Shown one piece after another: positions 19,226 through 29,127 of a stretch of DNA of 64,000 nucleotides. Position numbers and translations under genes: made by a program. The stretch covers positions 124,001 to 188,000 of the forward strand of contig OW568903.1 of NCBI GenBank assembly GCA_938743325.2, written 5' to 3'. The notes under the pieces are model-generated. The model did not search any database and was not told where the DNA came from. It saw nothing but the letters and a program-made list of their open reading frames with translations. This DNA is from Pycnococcus provasolii. Taxonomy: Eukaryota; Chlorophyta; Pseudoscourfieldiophyceae; Pseudoscourfieldiales; Pycnococcaceae. The number at the start of each line of letters is the position of its first letter. The first letter of the stretch is position 1.

Positions 19226-20761
19226 TTACATCCACCAGTAGTTCAAGGAAATTGACGTCGACATCGATCTTACGTAGTGGAACCACCCTCGAGGAATGTA
19301 CAGAGCATCACCTGGCCCAAGAACGGCGTGCTGACCACGCGCTTGTGCAAAATTAGCGTGCACATCCGCATCGTACTTCTCCACACGAACGGGACTGAAC
19401 ATTCCCACTCCCGCACCGTCGTCGCCCGCGCTTGCGGCTCGAGGGTGCACCCCGGCGTACAGATTCGGCGCTTCGTGCGGAGCGAATAGCACGACGTACT
19501 TGAAGCCACGAAGCTGCACGAGCAAGTTGTCGTCTGCATCGGAGTGAAGGGCTGTTACCGTGTGCCTCGTTCCAATCCACGCATTCACGGACTTGACAAG
19601 GTGAACTCCCACGTACGGCGGCGCCTCCAGTCCACGTGCTAGCAGTGGACATTGCGCGAATAGGGCGTGCTGTGCAAGATAAGCAACCCGATGGCTGTCC
19701 GGAGGCACGTCTGGTGGTCTCGTCGCGCCATTCTCCGGCGAATTGACCACGGCTGAGTCTGCATGAATGCTTGGTACAAGATAATTGTCAACGAGCTCTC
19801 TCAGCGTCATTGTCGTCGATCCACCTTGTTCTCCTTCCTTTTGTCCAAGTTCGACAGGAACGACGCGCGCTCCTATCGCACCTCCCCGAAGTCGTGTCAA
19901 ATTCACGAGCGGTGCAGTGGACGCTTCAGCCTTGGCAAATGTGGCACCGCGCAACACGAACGGCATGTCGGAAGTCTGTGTGCGATTGTGAAACGCCGCA
20001 ACAGACATCGCGTCGCTCTGTTCAGGAATTCGGTCGAGGCGTGGGTGTTCCTCGGCAGTCGGGTCAGCAACGGGCAGTCGCTCTGGGAACGTGTCGTTGT
20101 CATCGGCGCCGGTATCCGATTCGTCCGGTAGAGCTGACTCTGCCAGTGCGACGACGGCGCGGTGTGCTTGCAGCGACGTTCCCAGAATCTCGCACCGATC
20201 CGCGAGCTGGAGCGCACGCTCGGCGTCGTTTCCCTTGCCACGCACGACGAGCCTGTGAGCAGCGAAGAGAGCTGGGAATGCCACAGCGAGTTGCCAGTGC
20301 TGTCCTGCAGCTGAAGTTCCCTGCTCGTTCCCTCCTCGTGCAAGCGCAGACAGCGCATCTGAGCTTGCACATTCGTCTGCATTGATGTCGCCGTCGTCGT
20401 CGTCGTCGTCGTTGTTGTCACCATTCTCTCCAAAACGCACGACGCTTGCGTGCACGGCACGCGCGACGTCCCCCAGCCCGTCACTTTCCAGCCATGCGCA
20501 TGCTGCGGGAAGCACGTCCTCCGCCTCTTCCATGAGGAGAAGACGCACTGACGTCGCGTCTTGAGAAGAAGAAGAACGGCACCCCCGAGCGGAGGAGGAG
20601 ATGGATGGCCAGAGCCATAAAGGAACGCCAGACGGCCATGGCAAAGAAGTAGAGAAAACACCTTGAGAAGAAGGCTTCCATGAAACTGCATCATCCCCGT
20701 CCCCGTCGTTGTCAAAGAGCGCCCAGGCATCGTCCGTCATCGAGGGGGGAGGGGGAGACAT
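19226..20761 (-). CDS. JmjC-domain protein (Fe(II)/2-oxoglutarate oxygenase, JMJD5/7-like)
   Basis: 511 residues from the ATG at 20761; an alternative start lies seven codons in. The open frame upstream translates telomeric repeats and is not used. The N-terminal half is acidic and low complexity. The C-terminal part carries a cupin JmjC fold: the metal pair H-x-D in ALHSDADDN (about 406-408), a strand QLRGFKYVVLFAPHE, and the distal GDALYIPRGWFHYV with the third ligand near 494, then SISLNYWW. This arrangement is that of small hydroxylase-type JmjC proteins (JMJD5, JMJD7, tRNA wybutosine hydroxylase). The substrate cannot be told from sequence. Confidence 0.88.
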   Translation of the reverse strand: MSPPPPSMTDDAWALFDNDGDGDDAVSWKPSSQGVFSTSLPWPSGVPLWLWPSISSSARGCRSSSSQDATSVRLLLMEEAEDVLPAACAWLESDGLGDVARAVHASVVRFGENGDNNDDDDDDGDINADECASSDALSALARGGNEQGTSAAGQHWQLAVAFPALFAAHRLVVRGKGNDAERALQLADRCEILGTSLQAHRAVVALAESALPDESDTGADDNDTFPERLPVADPTAEEHPRLDRIPEQSDAMSVAAFHNRTQTSDMPFVLRGATFAKAEASTAPLVNLTRLRGGAIGARVVPVELGQKEGEQGGSTTMTLRELVDNYLVPSIHADSAVVNSPENGATRPPDVPPDSHRVAYLAQHALFAQCPLLARGLEAPPYVGVHLVKSVNAWIGTRHTVTALHSDADDNLLVQLRGFKYVVLFAPHEAPNLYAGVHPRAASAGDDGAGVGMFSPVRVEKYDADVHANFAQARGQHAVLGPGDALYIPRGWFHYVRSMSTSISLNYWWM

Positions 20762-22219
20762 AGAATGGGTCGGCGCCGCCGTTTGCCCACCTCTGCGTGT
20801 GGTTGTGAAGGAAAGCGCCTCTTTGGGGAAGGGAAAGACGAAAGAAACAGGGAGTGGGGTTAGGGTAGTAGGGTTACGGTTAGGGTTACGGTTAGGGTTA
20901 GGGTTAGGGTTACGGTTAGGGTTACGGTTAGGGTTACGAGAAATCCATCGTTCGGGGTGTCCTGTCCTCCCCAGAATTCTGTTTGATTGATCGTCTCTGT
21001 CGAAGTCTCGAAGTCTCGCTCGATCCATGAGGTGGTCAAGATCACTCCCCAGACCGTGCAAGTTGCCTTTCTTTATTGGTCTTTATTTGCTTTTATTCGC
21101 AACCACCCGTCCATTGATTCAATCATTGCTCTTTCTTGACCACCCTTGGTGACTGTCTTTTCAGTCCAGTCGGCCTCTTTAAGGCCTCTTTTACTGAGGC
21201 CTAACCTAGCTAAAGGGTAGTGTGTGGCCTATTGTATTCTGCTTGCAAAGTGGCAGGCAAGGTGTGTCCGTTCCTTCGTTCAACGGTGACACCCTGGGCA
21301 TGTTTTCGCCGTCTACCCGCACGGTAGTCTAAGGCACCCCCTCCCTCGCCCTCGGGGGAACCTTCCCCCTGGGGGCACCCGGAGGAGGATTCCGCCCCTC
21401 ACTTTCTCGCAATCTCGCCATAATCGGCGAGCTCTCGCCATCGTCGCCATCGCTCTCGGGCAAGGTCTACGTAACGCGTAACACGCTCTGCTGGCCTAGG
21501 GGCACTTGTGTGTCCTGCGCTCGTGCTTAGTTGCCTGCTTCCGGAGCTCAGCTGTGACGTCAGTGCTCTGTTTGTGACTTACTTGTGTGTGCTCGGCAGT
21601 GAGTGGCCGGCATTATTATTTCGTCTTAAGTTGGTTCACTGCTTCTGGGACACGCACGCAACGCTAGTGAGAGGAGATTTGAGCAGGCCGGTCCGTTCAG
21701 CACTTCATCAGCAATTCCATCTTGCAAACGCGGCATCAGCGTCAACCCTTGCCATCATCGTTGACGACATCCTCTCGAGAAATACGAACGGGCGACACGC
21801 CGTGCAGCACCTCGAGGACGTGCGTGCTGCGTTGGTTCTTCGTACCACGAGCTGTCTGGCAACCTTTGTGGTGCACCTTGCAGTGCTGCGCTTGGCCTCG
21901 CCGACATCAACGACTCGCGTCGACGGAATCTTCAGAGCTCACCGTGGCGCGTCTTTTTCGGAGGAGAGGCAGGACGGCGTTCGTTTGTCGGTGAGGAGCG
22001 AAAGTCGCGTCTACGGGGAAAAGGCTGGCTGCAGCGCCCAACACCTCGAGAGAGGCAGAGAGCTCAACACGCACGACAATCTCGCGAAACCGCTCACACA
22101 GCGCCCTCCGAGACTGAGCCGGCCGACTCGACACGGTGCACGTGCACATTTCGCACGTCTTGCTCTTCTGGAACCGCCGTCAGGCTCGCACTACCTCCCC
22201 ACCTACAACAACACCGACG
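20762..22219. other. Intergenic stretch between divergent JmjC and ankyrin-kinase genes
   Basis: Carries a telomere-like array (20856-20937, listed separately) and G/C-rich low-complexity blocks near 21325-21375. An open stretch on the plus strand at about 21700-22130, in a different frame from the downstream gene, matches nothing I recognise. Both promoters must lie here. Confidence 0.45.
20856..20937 (+). repeat. Interstitial telomere-like array, degenerate
   Basis: About 82 bp of TTAGGG units interspersed with TTACGG variants (GGTTAGGGTTACGGTTAGGG pattern), ending 95 bp upstream of the JmjC start codon. Confidence 0.9.
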
Positions 22220-25200
22220 ATGGTCCATACAGAACTGCACAGTTTGATTCGTCAAAAGAAATGGACGGAAGTATGCGCTCACCTCGAGACACCAGTGGGG
22301 AAGGAGGAGGCGGGAAAGCCGGGTCAAGAAGGGGATTTACCCCTGCACTTCGCGGCATCAGCACAAGCCCCCTCTGACGTCGTTTCAAAACTCTTGGAGG
22401 CGTATCCTGAAGGTGCGGGAAAACAGAACAAAAACGGGCATCTACCCCTGCACTGGGCGGCAGCAAATAAAGCCCCCTCTGACGTCATTTCAAAACTCTT
22501 AGATGCGTATCCTGAGGGTGTGAGACAGCCGAACAACCGCGGGAGTTTACCCCTGCACATTGCGGCAACATTCAAAGCCCCCTCTGACGTCGTTTCAAAA
22601 CTCTTGAATGCGTATCCTGAAGGTGCGGGAAAAGCGAACAATGTCGGGGATCTACCCCTGCACTACGCGGCATCAGAACAAGCCCCATTTGACGTGGTTG
22701 CACAACTCTTGAAAGCGTATCCTGACGGAGCAGGAAAGACGGACAACAGCGGGAATCTACCCCTGCACTATGCGGCAGAAAAACAAGCCCCCTCTGAAGT
22801 TGTTGAACTAATCTTGCATGCGTATCCTCAGAGCGTTCATGTGAAGGCCCTTGGAAAGCTTCCGATCGAATGGGCGAGACTAAAAGGTGCTTCCGCTGAT
22901 GTGATAAAGCTTTTGGAAGACTCTTCTGCCGCGAGTGTGAATCAAACGGCAACAGCACCGCAATCGAACGCGAGGGATTCGAGACAAGATGATGGGCAGA
23001 ACGGTAGCGCAGATGACTCAGAGGACAACGACGACGACGATGATGGGCAGGACGGCATCGCAAATGACTCAGAGGACAACGACGACGACGATGGGCAGAA
23101 CGGCATCGCAGATGACTCAAAGAACACCGCCGCCGCCGCCGCCGCCGACGACGAATATTTTAGAGCTGAGGATGATGGCGATGATGAACTTGACCCCGGC
23201 AGTGTTATCGACGACGGGAACAAACAAGCAAGAAGTTTGCTTATGCCCATGGACGAGCGGGAGATGGCAATGAAAGAGCTTGAGGAGGCAACGAAGGCGT
23301 ACGATGTCTCGCGTCTACGAGCAGCACTTGATTCGGCGAAAGGTGCCAAAATTCCAGAACAGGCTTACGCTTATCGTCGTGCGGTGCGTGCATTGGAGCA
23401 CGAACAATTGCGCGAAAGATTTGAACGTCCATCGACAGACTTGGACTGGAAAAGCGGTGATGTAGAGGACTTGGGGAGAGGCAGCTTTGGGCATGTCTAC
23501 AAGGTGCGGTGCGCTGGCACAATCGTGGCGGCGAAACGCATGCCATCCTTTACATCACAGGAACGCGAAGAATCGATGCGCATGATGCGTCGAGAACTAA
23601 ACACTTTGTCGCAGATACGGCATCCAAATATCATAGATATGTACGGCATCGTCACGGATGATCCTGACCGAGTGTGCTTGCTGATGGAATATGCGCATCG
23701 GGGTGACCTACGCAAAGTGTTGGATGCAAAAGAAGGCCTTACCGATGATATAATATACCGTATCATTGAAGGAATCGTGCAGGGAATGCGACGTTTGCAC
23801 TCGCATCACCAACCAGTCATGCACAAAGATCTGAAATCGCAGAATGTGCTGATATGTGATGACTGGGCGCCGAAGATTGCTGATTTTGGTCTCGCAAAAA
23901 TGTCCGGGGATCGCTCGACTCTCGGTACGCGAACCACTGGGCATGCGGGCACATTTGCCTATCGCGCACCAGAATTATTCGACAACGAACCATTCACTAC
24001 GGCTTGCGACGTGTATGCGTTTGGTATCGTGGCTTGGGAATTAGCAACTCGCGCAATTCCATGGGAGGGCCATAATGATGCAGCCGTTGTGATGTCTGTT
24101 TGCATGAAAAAACGAAGGCCTAAATTCAAAACGAGCGAGCAAGAAGCATCCCTGCCTGGCTTTCTGGCTCAACGTGCATGGGCGCATGAAGCTACTGATC
24201 GACCTACCTTTGAAACGATGGCACGTGAGCTGGAAAGTGGAAACGGATACGTCGCACACACGTTAAGCCAAATCGGTGAGGAGGAGCGCGAGGCGATCTG
24301 CCAACAGCTGGGCCCGGATGAGCTACTGCAGAGCTTTGGTACGACGTCGCTAGAGACTTTATTGTGCCAACATAAGTCCATTTCTCTCGCGCATGCTATC
24401 CGCCAGTGCGTGCGAGGAAATTTGTCGTCGTGGTTGACCAAACTCATGAGGAAGACTGATGAGGAGATGGTCAACGACATCATGGACAAGTACAATGGAG
24501 ACTGGTGCAGCCTATGGGAAAATCTCGTGCCTGAATTTGCACCACCACTTCAAGGAGCGCCAGATTACAAGTCTATAACAGTTCTTGTGATAGTGGCCGG
24601 CATGGGCCTTAGAGCAGATGGTAATGGCGGGCAATATGCTCAGTTGCAACGAGCTGGATTTGAACCCGTACAGTGTGGCTTTGACAATCCGGAGCAGACG
24701 GGTTTTGACATGAACAAAAGCATCCAGTCCGTCGAGGAGGTCATTCAGAGCAAGAATCCCAATGTGATCATCTGTGCATCAAAGGGTGGCGCATATATGC
24801 TCGAGCTGTGGAAACGTGGATGTACGATTCCGAGCGTGATGATCAACGTGCATCCGGAGTGCGATGTTCTGCCCAAGGATGTATCGATTGTGCTTGTGCA
24901 CGGATCGAACGACGAGACATTTCGGCGAAGTCGCGACAACCTCGAGAATTTGATGAGATCGGCTAGCCCAAACATGTGTTTGCTTTACTATTCGGGAGAT
25001 TCTGGAACCTTACGTGGTGGTAGCGGCAAGACCCGATATGGTGACGCGCACAACCGTTCTGATACCATGCAAAAATTCAAAACTACGTACAGTTTGCTCA
25101 CGTACGACTGCCTTCCTCGTCTCGTGCATGTCGTTTGCTCGAACAATCCTGAGTTCGAATTCGCCAAGTCTTGGGAACGATTTCTTTCACCCGAGCGACG

Positions 25201-25891
25201 TCAGGCTGAACGAAGTCTTGGCTTTACCCCTGTGCAGCACAAAAATAAGTTCTGGGAGACTGCTCGGTCGCCTTCCCGATTGAATGAGGTGGCCAAGGAT
25301 TCAGACGAGTACGCCTGGGTACTCGACATTTTTCTCGCAAAACCTACGGCACGCCCCTTCTACCCATCATTTGATTATGAATCTTGGGAAAGTCGAGAAA
25401 TTATTAAGGTGGAGCGTATACAGAACAATGCTCAATACGATAATGCTTCCACGCACCACAGTAACGTTCGCAGAGCGATTCAAGACCAGGACATGGCCTT
25501 TACAGGAGGTGTTCACGCTCGCTGGCTCTTTCACGGAACGCCATCGGAAGAGGCACTTGCATCAATCATCAACAACCCAGTCACTGGATTTCGCGTAACG
25601 GCTTCCGGATCAACCGCCGGCACGCTTTGGGGCCCGTACATATACTTTGCTCGAGATGCACAGTATTCATTACCTTATTCATGCAAGGCAAAAGATGGAA
25701 GCTACAAAATGATGCTGTGTCTCGTCGAGCTGGGCATGACATGCCTTGGGGATGCGGACAGCAAGCTCCTTCCGGCACGCCGTGATCACCACCGGTACGA
25801 CAGCGCCGTGGATAGCCTTAGCAACCCTGAGATATTCTGCGCGACGACCGATGCGCAAATCTATCCAGCCTATGTGATTACATTCAAGTGA
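22220..25891 (+). CDS. Ankyrin-repeat / TKL kinase / alpha-beta-hydrolase-like / PARP fusion protein
   Basis: 1223 residues from the ATG at 22220. Residues about 33-240 form five to six ankyrin-type repeats of exactly 35 residues (LPLHYAASEQAPFDVV core). An acidic Asp-rich linker covers about 255-330. A TKL-type kinase follows at 412-673: GRGSFGHVYK, ATP lysine in VAAKRMP (about 438), HKDLKSQN (about 534-541), DFG (about 554), TFAYRAPELF. Residues about 785-950 look like an alpha/beta hydrolase, with a nucleophile elbow CASKGG (Ser about 854), a possible Asp in HGSNDE (about 898) and His in GDAHNR (about 943). The C-terminus (about 1060-1223) is a PARP catalytic domain with FHGTP, YFARDAQYS and DAQIYPAYVITF; the position of the usual catalytic Glu appears to be Ala or Gln, which favours mono-ADP-ribosylation or inactivity. 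The combined role is unknown; a signalling or stress enzyme is inferred. Confidence 0.9.
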   Translation: MVHTELHSLIRQKKWTEVCAHLETPVGKEEAGKPGQEGDLPLHFAASAQAPSDVVSKLLEAYPEGAGKQNKNGHLPLHWAAANKAPSDVISKLLDAYPEGVRQPNNRGSLPLHIAATFKAPSDVVSKLLNAYPEGAGKANNVGDLPLHYAASEQAPFDVVAQLLKAYPDGAGKTDNSGNLPLHYAAEKQAPSEVVELILHAYPQSVHVKALGKLPIEWARLKGASADVIKLLEDSSAASVNQTATAPQSNARDSRQDDGQNGSADDSEDNDDDDDGQDGIANDSEDNDDDDGQNGIADDSKNTAAAAAADDEYFRAEDDGDDELDPGSVIDDGNKQARSLLMPMDEREMAMKELEEATKAYDVSRLRAALDSAKGAKIPEQAYAYRRAVRALEHEQLRERFERPSTDLDWKSGDVEDLGRGSFGHVYKVRCAGTIVAAKRMPSFTSQEREESMRMMRRELNTLSQIRHPNIIDMYGIVTDDPDRVCLLMEYAHRGDLRKVLDAKEGLTDDIIYRIIEGIVQGMRRLHSHHQPVMHKDLKSQNVLICDDWAPKIADFGLAKMSGDRSTLGTRTTGHAGTFAYRAPELFDNEPFTTACDVYAFGIVAWELATRAIPWEGHNDAAVVMSVCMKKRRPKFKTSEQEASLPGFLAQRAWAHEATDRPTFETMARELESGNGYVAHTLSQIGEEEREAICQQLGPDELLQSFGTTSLETLLCQHKSISLAHAIRQCVRGNLSSWLTKLMRKTDEEMVNDIMDKYNGDWCSLWENLVPEFAPPLQGAPDYKSITVLVIVAGMGLRADGNGGQYAQLQRAGFEPVQCGFDNPEQTGFDMNKSIQSVEEVIQSKNPNVIICASKGGAYMLELWKRGCTIPSVMINVHPECDVLPKDVSIVLVHGSNDETFRRSRDNLENLMRSASPNMCLLYYSGDSGTLRGGSGKTRYGDAHNRSDTMQKFKTTYSLLTYDCLPRLVHVVCSNNPEFEFAKSWERFLSPERRQAERSLGFTPVQHKNKFWETARSPSRLNEVAKDSDEYAWVLDIFLAKPTARPFYPSFDYESWESREIIKVERIQNNAQYDNASTHHSNVRRAIQDQDMAFTGGVHARWLFHGTPSEEALASIINNPVTGFRVTASGSTAGTLWGPYIYFARDAQYSLPYSCKAKDGSYKMMLCLVELGMTCLGDADSKLLPARRDHHRYDSAVDSLSNPEIFCATTDAQIYPAYVITFK

Positions 25892-26051
25892 GGATGGTTG
25901 ATGCAGAGGGATTATTATAATATTCATTCGATGTAAACTATTTATACATTCTTCCATTACTGAATCAATTCGAGCATTCCAAAAAGAACAAATCTCAAAA
26001 TCTCAAAAGCTCAAATTCGAAATTCGAGGATAGAACTCAAATCAACTCAAA

Positions 26052-27356
26052 TCATATGCCCTTGCACCTCACGCTCGGCGCGAGGCGGCGGCCGTGGTGG
26101 GTGCCGTGGTGGCTGCCATGCATCCTCATGTGAGCGTTGGCGTGCGGGGTGCGTCGTCGGCGCTGCTCGACGACGCGCATGCACGCGCCCACCAGCGCCG
26201 CGGCGAAGAACGTCCAGTACCCGAACCAAACCGCGTGCTGAGTCACCCTTAGCATCAGCCCGAACGCGGACGCCATCGCCGCGGACGTCGACACGTACAC
26301 GGGCAAAAAGTACAGGATCATCGCGGACGTCACGTCTCCGACCGTCGCGGTGATGGCCCACCCTTCGAGCAGCAGCGGCATGTACAGCAGCTTCGAGCTC
26401 TGCCAGCGGTGCGGGTGGATGCGGCGCAGCTGCGCGTCCAAGATGACCATGAACACGAACGCCGAGCCGCGCCCGCATATGGTATTCCAGACGAGAAGCC
26501 GTTTCGCCGCACACTGCCTTGCGGTGGTGTCTTCGAACGCGCCGCTCGGGCCGATGAGCGCGAGTGTCGCGGGCGCGGGGAGTCGGTTGTCGGCGTTGAT
26601 GAGGCTGCTGACGGACATGCGGTGGTACTTTTCGGCGGAGCCGTTGTCGACGCACCCCATGGGTCCCGCGTCGCCGGCGACCCACTGGCACACGGCTGCA
26701 AGAACTGCCGCCGCGAAGCAGACGACCCACCTCCTTCGCGCGACGACGGTATCGTCCGACACCCAGTTGCTCGTGACTTCGTGGCTTTCAGACGCCAAGC
26801 CTGCGTCGTCGACAGCGAGCGTCGTCGTCGTGGTATCTCGTGCGACGGTCATTGCGTCGATGCTCATGCTCGGAAGCGGGTTACGTTTGTACACCGCCTC
26901 TTCGTCGACGTCCGGCGCGGTTCCCAGCCTGAGCGACGCCGCGGCGACACGGAACGCCTCCTTCGGGTCCTGTGCGGACCTCTTCACGGGCGACGTGCTT
27001 CCACCGTGTATGACAGGAACGACCGCGTGGACTGTATTGCTAAGAGGCACGACCTGCTGACTGCTAATACCTGTAGTTGAAGGCACAACGCCGTGAGCCG
27101 CGTTCTGCTGCGCGATCTCAACCATCTCCGCAGACGCAGACAAAGACGACTTCAAGTGAGGCGCCGCCGCTGGTAAGGCCGCAGAAGCTGAAACCGCAGA
27201 AACCGCTGAAGCTGAAGCTGAAGCTGAAGTATGATTATGATTATTCAGGTTAGGAGGAGGATGCAAAGCCGTGAAGAGACCTCCTGAAGACACCACCTGC
27301 TGCTGCGCTGAAGCCGAAGAGGAACTAACCTTAGGAGGTGGCGACATTGACGTCAT
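26052..27356 (-). CDS. Multi-pass membrane protein of unknown function
   Basis: 434 residues from the ATG at 27356 (another at 27347). The first 200 residues are Ser/Ala/Thr-rich and probably disordered. From about 208 there are four to five hydrophobic segments: WVVCFAAAVLAAVCQWV, AFVFMVILDAQL, MPLLLEGWAITATVGDVTSAMILYFLPVYV, and VWFGYWTFFAAALVGACM. The tail is His/Arg-rich (HMRMHGSHHGTHHGRR). I recognise no transporter or enzyme signature. Telomere-like CCCTAA units lie 197 bp upstream of the start, and the 3' end faces the PARP fusion gene 160 bp away. Confidence 0.7.
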   Translation of the reverse strand: MTSMSPPPKVSSSSASAQQQVVSSGGLFTALHPPPNLNNHNHTSASASASAVSAVSASAALPAAAPHLKSSLSASAEMVEIAQQNAAHGVVPSTTGISSQQVVPLSNTVHAVVPVIHGGSTSPVKRSAQDPKEAFRVAAASLRLGTAPDVDEEAVYKRNPLPSMSIDAMTVARDTTTTTLAVDDAGLASESHEVTSNWVSDDTVVARRRWVVCFAAAVLAAVCQWVAGDAGPMGCVDNGSAEKYHRMSVSSLINADNRLPAPATLALIGPSGAFEDTTARQCAAKRLLVWNTICGRGSAFVFMVILDAQLRRIHPHRWQSSKLLYMPLLLEGWAITATVGDVTSAMILYFLPVYVSTSAAMASAFGLMLRVTQHAVWFGYWTFFAAALVGACMRVVEQRRRRTPHANAHMRMHGSHHGTHHGRRLAPSVRCKGI

Positions 27357-28194
27357 TGTATTATAGTTATATGACAGGAGGCCGCGGATTTCAGGACGCG
27401 CAGAAGCTTTGGGGTTCTTCCTCCGCCGACGCTCGTCCTCCGCCTTCCGACCTCTTCCTCCGACCTCCGCAGTGCTCCGCCAACCTCCTCCTCCGCCTTC
27501 CGCCGACCTTTGCTGAAGTACTCTATGACAGCGCGTAGAAGTGGTCGATGACACCCTAACAACCCTAATAACAACCCTAACAAGAGCAAGTGCAACTCAT
27601 TGAGCAAGTGCACTCCATCCATACAGTAAAGTACCACTCTCATCAAGAATGAATGCGCACTCGTAACTCGTTCTCCTTTCTTCTTTCTCCCTGCTCAAAC
27701 CCTAGCTGCCTAACCTTAGCACAGCCTTTGGCGTGGCTCACTGGTCCTTCGTGTGCGAACTTAGCGCAAAGTGTTTCTTGGCAGTTCGCCGTATGTCAGT
27801 GGCCTATGTCCTTCGCTTCGTCGTTTATACCATGTGTTGAAACGTGCACAGACAAACAACCCCTGGCTGGGGCGGCTTGCTGACTTTGCTGTCTTTCTCC
27901 GTTCCGGACCTTTATTCTACTGTATTTTATTATAGTTTATACCATGTGTTGAAACGTGCACAATACAGAACCAACCAACCAGGCGCTTGCAGAGTGACTT
28001 GCAAGCACACTCGTCTCCTCTCCTCCCAGCGCTGCTTGCGACGATGATAAAGATTAAAGGCGTGTTGGTTTGTTGGTTCGTCTTGACCACCTTCTTCTTG
28101 AAAGCTTGAATGGAGCCTGGAGGGTATGAACGCTCACGTACTGTACAGTGGTAAATAGATGCGGGCACTTGCCACTTCACTTTAGAAAGCTTGT
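27357..28194. other. Intergenic stretch with CCCTAA units and a 28-bp direct repeat
   Basis: CCCTAA-type units at 27553-27581. An exact 28-bp direct repeat starting GTTTATACCATGTGTTGAAA lies at 27823-27850 and 27935-27962, offset by 112 bp. No gene is supported. Confidence 0.6.
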
Positions 28195-28590
28195 GTGCCG
28201 CCTAAACGCTCCACTGGAAAGAACGAGGAGGATGCAAGGGGCATGCCGCCTAAACTCCCCACTGCGAAGGAGGAGGAGGCAAGGGGCATGCCGCCTAAAG
28301 TCTCCACTGTGAAGGAGGAGGATGCAAGGGGCATGCCGCCTAAACTCTCCACTGCGAAGGAGGAGGAGGCAAGGGGCATGCCGCCTAAAGTCTCCACTGT
28401 GAAGGAGGAGGATGCAAGGGGCATGCCGCCTAAACTCTCCACTGCGAAGGAGGAGGAGGCAAGGGGCATGCCGCCTAAATTCTCCACTGCGAAGGAGGAG
28501 GAGGCAAGGGGCATGCCGCCTAAATTCTCCACTGCGAAGGAGGAGGAGGCAAGGGGCATGCCGCCTAAACGCCCCACTGTAATCGGATGA
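28195..28590. repeat. 45-bp minisatellite, open in frames on both strands
   Basis: About nine units of 45 bp, each with the core GGCATGCCGCCTAAA and a purine-rich half (GCGAAGGAGGAGGAGGCAAG). Units alternate between two variants (CTCTCCACTGCGAAG and GTCTCCACTGTGAAG). It reads as a 15-residue repeat (MPPKLSTAKEEEARG) on the plus strand and a different one (GMPLASSSFAVENLG) on the minus strand because the unit is a multiple of three. I treat it as a minisatellite rather than a gene; there is no credible start context or flanking domain. Confidence 0.85.
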
Positions 28591-28685
28591 GGTTTTCGAT
28601 CTCTGTGGACCTATAGAGACGACCAAGAAAAAGCAGTTTTTTCTACTGTTCTCCTCCCCCCGATCTTGTTGGGCCCATCTCCCGT

Positions 28686-28724
<39 letters not shown>

Positions 28725-29127
28725 CGTGTGTGCGGCGTGTATCGTGCATCGTGTGTGTGTGCAGCGTCAGCGTCAGCAGGTGTATATCGTGTCGCGTGGA
28801 GCGTGCAGCGTGTGTGCAGCGTGTGTGCAGCGTCAGCTGGTGTGTATCGTGTATCGTGCATCGTGTATCGTGTATCGTGTATCGTGTGTGTGTGTGTCTT
28901 AGCTTGCTTAGCTTGTCAGCGTGCTTAGCTTGCGGCCGCTTGGTTTGGTTGCGTTTGGTGAGTGAGCCTCGTGAGCTTGATTCTCGTCTCCATCATCTTG
29001 CGGCGTCTTCTTGTCTTGCGGCCGGCATTCTTGGTGTCGAATCTCGCGGAATCGCGTTGTGGGAAGATTCACACCAACTACCAGGTGTCAGGCGTCAGGT
29101 GTCAGGTGTGAGAAAAGATCAGAAAGT
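28591..29127. other. Intergenic stretch with GT microsatellite, upstream of the sialyltransferase
   Basis: (GT)n runs at 28686-28721, then degenerate GTGTATCGTG and GTGTGCAGCGT units to about 28895, and TCAGGTGTCAGG units at 29086-29108 just before the ATG at 29128. No gene. Confidence 0.7.

Noticed and set aside
20762-21061. N-terminal extension of the JmjC protein
   Set aside because: The extra codons translate telomere-like repeats into Asn-Pro/Asn-Arg runs; the ATG at 20761 is more credible.
21508-22377. 289-codon plus-strand frame upstream of the ankyrin-kinase gene
   Set aside because: Overlaps the ankyrin-kinase start in another frame and has no recognised similarity; the ankyrin repeats fix the real frame.
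28195-28590. CRISPR array
   Set aside because: Units are contiguous with no unique spacers and the setting is eukaryotic; it is a minisatellite.
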